A DNA stretch of 64,000 nt. It comes from Basidiobolus meristosporus CBS 931.73. Lineage: Eukaryota; Basidiobolomycota; Basidiobolomycetes; Basidiobolales; Basidiobolaceae. The position numbers and the translations under genes are program-made. Location: positions 62,001 to 126,000 of the forward strand of contig MCFE01000130.1 in the NCBI GenBank assembly GCA_002104905.1. Direction: 5' to 3'. Numbering within the stretch: the stretch's first letter is position 1; every line of letters starts with the position of its first letter. Shown in pieces: positions 57,335 through 64,000 of the stretch. The notes under the pieces are model-generated. The model ran no database searches. It was given only the letters and a program-made list of their open reading frames with translations, and was not told the origin of the DNA.

Positions 57335-58185
57335 TACATCTGAGAGTCCTTGTTTGTGGTCATATTTAGTGCAGATACAAATAGTCAATTTTCACTTGTT
57401 GCAGCATTTCCATATTCAGGCCTTTTTTGCTGGTTATCACTCTTTTGAGCAACTGGTCTGATGTGTGTTTTTTCCTTTTGCAGTAGTTGCAAAACAGGTT
57501 GCTGTTGCCTTTAAAGGGTCCTGGGTATCTCCTTTGTTTGTCATCATTGCTTATTAAAGCATTTTTTTCTTCATTCATATTGGCACTTGATTTTCTTAAT
57601 TCTTCACCCAGGGGCCTTCCATATACATAATTTAAGGTCAAATCTTGAGTTTTGGACTCTAGGGCTGATACAAGGCCCTGAAATTTGCCTGTCAGGCTAA
57701 TCAGGATGGCAACTATCACCTCTTCATTAGTAGTTGGTATGCCTACAGATTCCATTTCATCCACCAATGAGGTGATTCTGTTATTTAGATTTTCATTTCT
57801 TCTCCTGGCAGAGCCCAGTTTTCTTCAAAGATACATATTCTTAGCAGCTGAACATGACTGGTAGGTGTCTTCTAATGCATTCCAGGCATTCTCAGCTGTT
57901 TTTGCTCTTGATCATTGAGTTTCCAATTTGTCTTTAACATTAGGGCAAATGCAGTTAAAGACACTTAGTTCTCTCTTTGAGTACCTTAAGGCTTGCTCTC
58001 CTACATTTTTAGAAGGGCTTTCTTCTCCCATAACAATATTCCAAATGCCTCTTTCTTGTAGCAGCTTCTTCATTGTCACTTTCAAGACTTGGTGGTTAGA
58101 TCCATCCAACTTCTCAGCAGAGGGAAAAATCCCAATCATAGGAGGAGTAGATATTGCAGAGAGTGACAGCATAGGGCTCATAGCC
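57335..58185 (-). pseudogene. fourth copia family A copy, gag remnant
   Basis: Readable gag pieces on the minus strand: STPPMIGIFPSAEKLDGSNH, NCICPNVKDKL, TNEEVIVAILISLTGKFQ, LNYVYGRPLGEELRKSSA and the knuckle CNYCKRKKHTSD. It runs through the site where element A carries the 1080-bp insert, so it serves as the uninterrupted reference. Frameshifts occur near 57790 and 57910. It is cut off on the left at about 57335. Confidence 0.8.
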
Positions 58186-58522
58186 TGTTGTAAAAGTCTT
58201 AGAGATTTTGAAAGTGACTGGGAGAACAAAGAGATTGTGTGGTATTCACTAAATGATTTATTGATTGTAAAAGTAGTATTTATACTTTTTCATTACAAAC
58301 ATGTAGAATATATTTAGGAATGTTCCATGAGGTTGTGTGCAGAGTTTGGGGCTGTTGGATAACTTTGAGAATTTTCATGATCTGGGTGCCTGATTTTTTG
58401 GTGAAAATATTCATGTTAAATCCCAACAAGGGATTAGGTCAGTATGCACCAAGACTTGTAGGTAATGATCTAAGTTACTAAGTTAGGTGAATATTTAGAT
58501 GGAAATATAAGCTTTTACAATA
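58186..58522 (-). repeat. family A LTR beside the fourth gag copy
   Basis: tgttgtaaaagtcttag ... cttttacaata. Slightly shortened by small deletions but clearly the 5' LTR of this copy. The adjacent primer-binding site reads ggctatgagccc. Confidence 0.75.
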
Positions 58523-58539
58523 AACTTTATATTGCAACA

Positions 58540-59600
58540 ATACATAAGTGGCTTTTGCTTGGTACTTTACCAATTCTCTCACTCTCTGATCCCAGACACC
58601 CAATCACCTCCTACACCTGCATACATTAATTGGCTAATGCCTTGTTTTTACACACCATATTTCCTTACTCAAAGAATACTCTTACTTTCTGAGCAAACAA
58701 ATTGATTTATTTCTAACCAGTATTGAGTTATAATTAATTGCCAATTGTTCCAACCTGTACAAGTTCCTATTCTCAACACTAACATTAAGCCCAAACTCAC
58801 ACTCAACAAGTCACTCCATTGAAATTTACCATGCAATGAATAGCGCTGCCAAGACACCCTTTTAACATGACTTTGGCAGAAACCCTACAGTTTTATGCCA
58901 TTGTTCATTCATTGGTTCCCATACACCCTGGTCTTCAGCTGGCACAGAAAGGTCTAGCACCTCATCTGCCAGTCATTGCAAAAGATATTTGCAGTATTCA
59001 GGTGCATTTTCTTGACAACTGCTCTTGAAGAAGTGCTGCAACCATTAGCTGCACCTGCTATTGCCCTAAAATTCAACTGTAGGCATTGTGATAGTCTCCT
59101 GAGTTCTTAAAGTTGCTGCTTTGTCTATGAGCAGGATCTCTACTCTGTCTATAATGGAGCTTGTAGAGGCTGTGGTAGACAAATTGGCTTTCTCTGCAAG
59201 CTCATCTACCTCACTGAAGTGTAGCTCAATTGATTGCACTTCTAACTCTTGAGAAAACAGCTTTTGTCAGAACTGCAATTCTTGATGGCTATTTAGAATT
59301 CCACCTGACTGGGCATGTGGTGTAAATTGGTGAGAACTGCAACTTTTTTCTCATCTTTCCCTGCTTCAGGCTTGAGTTGACTTTTCCCCTTAACCTTTCT
59401 TTTATCACTACCATTATGAGAAATCTCAAACTTGGAATTCATCTGATTTTCAGCTGGTATTCTAATAGTATTTTGCTGGTATTCAGCTAGTGTTTTTGGT
59501 TCAAAATATCTAATGCAATTTTTGATGGAAGTAATGGGCAGCAGTCCACATAGTTTGAATAAAAAAAACTGTGGCCTCCTGTGTACCAACCCCTACAAAT
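58540..59600 (-). pseudogene. first copy of the unknown repeat-associated gene (C-terminal part)
   Basis: Resembles 60680-61500 block for block in the same order and orientation: the 'aaattgatttatttct' and 'cattaagccca.c.cacactcaacaagt' flanks, then the coding part that reads as the C-terminus of the 60964-61515 protein. Stops and shifts break it. The two copies are about 2.15 kb apart, suggesting a tandem duplication. From about 59400 to 59600 it contains the segment whose relics also occur at 0.65-0.94 kb and 32.4/33.7 kb. Confidence 0.65.
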
Positions 59601-60680
59601 GCACACACCTGCCACAATTAACATACTTCTAGCACCTCAACTTTGCGGCTTTTTAGTGTGATACTTGCAAAGGTGCCATATACCTTGTACTACTGGTAAC
59701 ATATACATCCTGCAAACATATGCTTGGTTGTCACCACTTCTGCCATGAATACCTCCAGAATATCTGCAAAGAACTTGGTATTTAGCCAATATATTCCTTC
59801 TCCCTGCTGGATTCTAGTCCCCTTTATAGGTACACTCTGACTCTTGTTTGTGTGAACTCAGTATTGAATGGTGTAGAAGTTGGCTTGTGACCAAGAGAAA
59901 TCTGTCATACCCTGATAGAGTTTTCCTAATAAAAATTAGTTGCTTGCTGCACCCAACCCAACTTTGCATTACTTAACTGATTACACATGCATTGGGGCTG
60001 CTTAGCTTCTTAATGCCATAGGCATAGGTGTCTCCATGTGCACATTTGTCCTCAGTATTTTCCAACTCTTCCTGGCTGACCTCCATATGCCAACTCATCA
60101 CATCCATGATGGACTTAAAGGTAATATTTTTGATGAGATTGGGATATAGTAGTACCTGCAACTTGACTTGTCTTCCTATCTCCCCACACATCTGCTCCAT
60201 AGGAAACTACCAAAAGGTGAAGTAAGGCTCAACATTCTCCACACACCATGCAAGATGGAGTAGAGAATGGATACATCAGCAGCAGAGATTTACATGTTGC
60301 GCTTTATGTTTGTAGTATAGCCTCTCAAATCCTGTCACAAACTCCTTGCACAACAGCTGTAGATGCTTCAAGTTGGCATTGGTGATCTGCTTCTGATTAA
60401 ATATTCCTACAATGTCCACATATGACTCCCAATGCCTTTAATGTACTCTTGGTAGGAATGGCTTCAGATTGCCACTTGAATAAATGTATATCCAGCTCAT
60501 CCCATCTTTGCATTTGTATTGTTGCAGATGCATATGAATATTGATTGGAGCCTGCAAATCACAAAGTTAAAGTCCCATGACTAAGAGGTACTGATCCTGT
60601 CAGGACACCATCTAGAGACTGTTGAAAAATAATTGCATCCCAGATTTCACAAAAAACTTAGTCAAAAATTTCCATCACTA
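59600..60680. other. interior of the unknown repeat unit
   Basis: Part of the repeat family between its two copies. A minus-strand frame at 60200-59973 and nearby shifted frames look protein-like (VQVLLYPNLIKNI-type, EVSQEELENTEDKCAHGD), but I recognise no domain. Confidence 0.4.
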
Positions 60681-60963
60681 CAATGTATAAGTGACTCTTG
60701 ATTAATTTTCTGCCAATTTGCTCACTTTCTGATCCTGGACACTCTATTGCCTCCTACATTTATGTACATTGATTGGCTATTGCTTCTTTTTCATACTCCT
60801 TACTTCCTGACTCCACTTTTTCTCTTACTGTTCATGCATACAAATTGATTTATTTCTGTTGAAACTTCAGTTGTACCTCAATTGCCAATTGTATTGACCT
60901 ATACAAGTCCCTATACCCTACACTAACATTAAGCCCAACCCCACACTCAACAAGTAGCTCCAT

Positions 60964-62806
60964 TTAAGTCCACCACACAATAGGTATTTCTGCTGTAACA
61001 CTCTGCTTCCACAACTTTGGCAGGAACCCAATGGCTTTAGGCCACAGTTCATTCACTGGTTCCCATAAGTCCTGGTCTTCAGCCAGCACTGCAAGGTCTA
61101 GCACCTCATCTGCCAATCTTTGGAATAAATCCTTGCAATATTCCAGTGTGTTTTCTTGAGCACTGCTCTTGAAGAAGTGCTGCAACCTCTTGGTGTGCCT
61201 ATTAATGTTCCAAAACTCCACTGAATGCATTGTGATAGTCTTTTGAGCTCTTGACATTGTAGCCTTGTCTGTCAGTGGGATCTCCACTCTGTTAACAATG
61301 GAGGATGTGGAGGCTGTGGTAGACAAATTACTTTTTTCAGCAAGCTCATCTACCTTGCTGAAATGTAGCTCAACTGGCTGTGCTTCCAACTCTTGTGAAA
61401 ACAGCTGTTTTCTTGTTGGTAATTCTTCTTGGCTATGATGGGATTCAGTCTGCTCCTGGTATGCAGCTTTAATTGGAAAGAAATGCAGTTTTTTTTGCAT
61501 GCCTCCCTGTCTCACACTGGGGTAGACATCTCACCCTTTCCCTTTTCCTTTATCACAGCCAGGTCTTTTACTGCTACTCTGCCTGAGTGCTTCCTGTAAA
61601 GAACTACATTTTCTTCTGGGTAAATTCTGCTCTGACACATCTGTTTTGGCCTGCTTGTCCCTTGCTAGCACTCTTCTGGCAACCTGATGTTTCTTTTCTG
61701 CTTGTTTTGAGCTCTCAACCATAGTTGTGATGAGCACCTTTAAAAGTAGATGGTTTTTATCACTGCCAGGTCCTTCACTGTTACTTTGACTGGGTGCTTC
61801 TTGTGTGGTACTACACTTTTTCCTTAATAAATGTTATGCTGGTGCATCTGTGTCTGCCAGCTTGTCCCTAATTTGCACTCTTCCAGCCACCTGACATCTC
61901 TTTGACACTTGTCTGGAGCTTTTGGCCCTGCTTGTAATGCACTCTTGAGGAAGCTGCTGGTTTTTAGCCATGGCACCCTAGTTCTTCTGCCTTTGATAGT
62001 TTCTGCTATTCTTAAAATATTTTCTTAGTATACCAATGCTGGCCTAAAATCCATTTGCCCATTTGAGTCCAGGATAATGCTCATGGAACAAGTCAAGAGC
62101 ATTCTGCTTGGCCTTGAGTTCCTGATGGTCCCATGGTATGCCAGCCTTAAGGTGATGGCATGCTAGACTTCTGACAGTCTCTTGTATATTAGCCAACTCT
62201 TCATTACTGCAATATTGTTTGATTTTTAGGCTTTGGTATAAGCACCACATTGTCTCCCTCTCACACTGTGATTGGTTTTTCTGTGGGCTTTATCTTTGGG
62301 CACTGTTGTTATGCTTCAAATACTATAAGATGTCCCTCTGCTGTTACATCATGATATGGCTCAATTCTTGGCTGTGAAATTGAGCTACTTGAGTTCCTTC
62401 TTGGCAGCAAAGATACTGCTTTCTCTACCTGCAATATTGATTGCTCCACATGTATTATTGGCTCATCCTGTTTCTAGACTATTTCCTGATTTCTCTGGGC
62501 CATTGCATCTGTCCTATCAGCCACTGCACCTAATTGATTCATTAATGCTTTGGTATGAGCTGACAACATACTTGCTAATATGTGTGTTGGTGATGTTATC
62601 ATGGCCACTTGCTGGTTTTCAACTGAGGGTACTGCATTTGCTACATTCTTGTATGCCTGAGCATAATGGTTGGCTTGTAGCTCTGCCAAGGTTCTCAATT
62701 GCCTACTAGACTGAGTGCCTGAGGAGTCTGCATTATTACCTTCAATGGGCACACTGTCCATAGGGTCTATTTTGGATGTAGGCCTGCTTGTTGCACTGAA
62801 TGTCAA
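60964..62806 (-). pseudogene. unknown repeat-associated gene, second copy
   Basis: Protein-like frames run along the minus strand in order: 62806-62474 (SQ-rich, with ELQANHYAQAYKNVANAVPS), 62250-62044 (NEELANIQETVRSLACHHL, ALDLFHEHYPGLKWANGF), 61737-61531 (Lys/Arg/Ser-rich) and 61515-60964 (183 residues, DELAEKSNLSTTASTSSIV, FQRLADEVLDLAVLAEDQDL). The pieces are separated by single stops or shifts, as in one decayed gene of about 500-550 codons. There is no polymerase, integrase, transposase or zinc-knuckle signature that I can identify, yet the unit is multicopy. It may be the cargo or accessory gene of a mobile element, or an expanded host family. Confidence 0.5.
61545..61960 (-). repeat. 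tandem repeat of about 200 bp inside the unknown gene
   Basis: 61545-61750 and 61755-61960 match in order (shared 'actgctactctg'/'actgttactttg', 'gtgcttc.tgt', 'gcttgtccct' and 'gcactctt' blocks). They encode two divergent copies of a basic Ser/Gln/Lys segment that ends in GCDK- or GSDK-like residues. Confidence 0.65.
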
Positions 62807-62930
62807 AATAAGCCGTTGTCTAACTGTTCTTCAATTGCCATCAGCAGTGGGGTTTGGTTGGGAGCCAGATGACTTTGCTTTGTTGTTAGGTGGCATATAT
62901 ATGGAAGTGAGTCAAATCAAAGGGAAATAG

Positions 62931-63497
62931 TGTTACATATAAATGTGCATGTGGTGCCACAACTTTATTAATGATGCTTACTATGGTGGGTCATCATTGA
63001 ATCTTACATTCATGTAGGTGTGATGTCTCAAATACAAGATTGTCTTAAGTACATGTGAGTATTGACCAAAGAGTGATATAATAGCATTACATTGTTGAAG
63101 GTCAAACTGTTTGCCCCATGGACAAGACTACTTTGACTCAATGCCATAAGAGAAGAGAAAAAAGACCATGTAACTATTGTAGCAAGCTGCTCAGCCATGA
63201 AGTATGCAGCAGCATAGGAAGTATTACAAGGATCATGGCCAGTGTTTTGCCACCCAAGCCATATTTGACCATCCATTGGTCACTACTGTACCAGCATTAT
63301 CTTGCCGGCCAGTAGATACTTCTATATTAGCACCTGCCTGTCTTTGTCACCTTGTGCAAACTGAGTCAGGTATGTTTGTGACACCTTTAGGCTCACCTCA
63401 GCCTTCTGATTTTTTGCTGGCCTTTTCTCATTTTTTTTCTGAGGGATCCCTACTCCAGTAACTGATCTATTTGTCTCTTCATTACTTCCAATTCAAA
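62931..63497. other. unassigned sequence between repeat gene and gypsy fragment
   Basis: Overlapping open frames occur on both strands at 63028-63461. The + strand reads RPCNYCSKLLSHEVC, which looks faintly like a CCHC or C2HC zinc motif, but no context supports it. 63405-63497 on the minus strand still resembles the start of a reverse transcriptase (ELEVMKRQIDQLLE). Confidence 0.35.
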
Positions 63498-63941
63498 TCA
63501 AGTTATTCTGTAAGGTGTCTTACTGACTGGACAGCTATCTCCTGTGTCAGTGGCACAGTCCACACCACAAACTGGTGATAGGTTTACAAGCTCACCAAGA
63601 AACCTCTCTGAATATTCCTTCAAAAGAGTTTGGACCTTCTGGGGTACCAGAGCAGAGGAATCCTCATGTAATACCACCATGAGGAACATCTGGGTACCTT
63701 TTCTCCATGCCCTGCACAATTGTGTCTTGCTAAGTTCACTTGTTTCAAACATATTAGAATCAACCAAGTAGAAATCCAGTTGGGCAGGAAAGAGCTCATA
63801 TGTCTGGTTATTTTTTTGGATCTGAGTGCATGGGTTCTCCAGTTGAGGATGGATTCCAACAAAATAGCCAGGATTTTCCAAGTACAAGGTAAAACTTGCA
63901 GTTCTCAAATGTATAGGCCTGTAGGTCTTTTTTGTAGTCAT
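63498..63941 (-). pseudogene. Ty3/gypsy pol fragment, protease-reverse transcriptase junction
   Basis: A 147-codon frame. LLKEYSERFLGELVNLSPV, VDCATDTGDSCPVSKTPYRI is the well-known gypsy pre-RT stretch (compare H-x-I-D-x-x-x-x-P-x-x-x-x-P-Y-R). The next residues after the stop continue as ELEVMKRQIDQLLE, then similarity is lost near 63405. The upstream protease part would lie beyond 63941 toward and past the window edge. Same superfamily as the remnant at 19.3-20.2 kb, but a separate copy. Confidence 0.8.
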
Positions 63942-64000
63942 TAATCTTCATTCTAACTTGCTGAGTAATATGGTTGATTATGCAAGAGTTCCCATCAGCT

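Noticed and set aside
62356-62709. 117-codon + strand frame with hydrophobic character
   Set aside because: It is the antisense shadow of the minus-strand repeat gene; its hydrophobicity comes from reverse-complemented polar codons.
63118-63315. CNYCSKLLSHEVC as a gag zinc knuckle on the plus strand
   Set aside because: Spacing does not fit CX2CX4HX4C, and the surrounding frame shows no other retroelement domain.
1-64000. CRISPR arrays, rRNA genes or bacterial operons
   Set aside because: None seen; repeats here are LTRs and dispersed copies, and genes have spliceosomal introns.

Overview
The window looks like nuclear DNA of a fungus. It is intron-rich, with mostly 45-80 bp GT-AG introns, and I infer a lineage outside the well-annotated Dikarya, though the sequence does not settle this. 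The genes are ordinary eukaryotic housekeeping genes with fungal features: Vps1-type dynamin, casein kinase 1, a Cox14-like assembly factor, a SUKH/Knr4 protein and Maf1. A sphingomyelin-synthase-like enzyme is also present. Gene models were built by reading exons through splice sites; for every multi-exon gene the exon lengths sum to a whole number of codons.

Layout. 1-17.7 kb: a left edge with old repeat debris, VPS1 (+), an F-box-like/SUKH protein (+), casein kinase 1 (+), a long gap holding a possible dead gene, and a C2H2 zinc-finger factor (-). 18.3-33.8 kb: a nest of LTR retrotransposons. A Ty3/gypsy chromovirus remnant is split by a copia-type element with defective internal sequence (B, 20209-30018, duplication ATTGT). 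B is split by a second copia element (A, 22616-28385, duplication CAAAC). A's gag is split by a 1080-bp unrelated LTR-like insert. B also carries a 0.73-kb near-perfect hairpin. Solo and broken LTRs lie around the nest. 34.1-55 kb: a second gene block with COX14-like (+), trimethyllysine dioxygenase (+), VPS9-domain Rab GEF (+), SMS-like enzyme (-), CBM9-like protein (+), quinone oxidoreductase (-), IQM-like protein (+), a coiled-coil protein (+) and MAF1 (-). 57.3-64 kb: a second repeat block with another broken copia copy, a tandemly duplicated unknown repeat-associated gene family, and a gypsy pol fragment running toward the right edge.

How the genes relate. No operons are expected and none is seen. 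Shared themes are vesicle traffic (VPS1 and a VPS9 Rab5-type GEF), mitochondrial function (COX14-like and trimethyllysine dioxygenase of carnitine synthesis) and growth or stress signalling (casein kinase 1 and Maf1). The most interesting material is the retrotransposon nest. Its copia elements share a primer-binding site complementary to the anticodon arm of initiator tRNA, and in element A the gag start codon lies inside that site.
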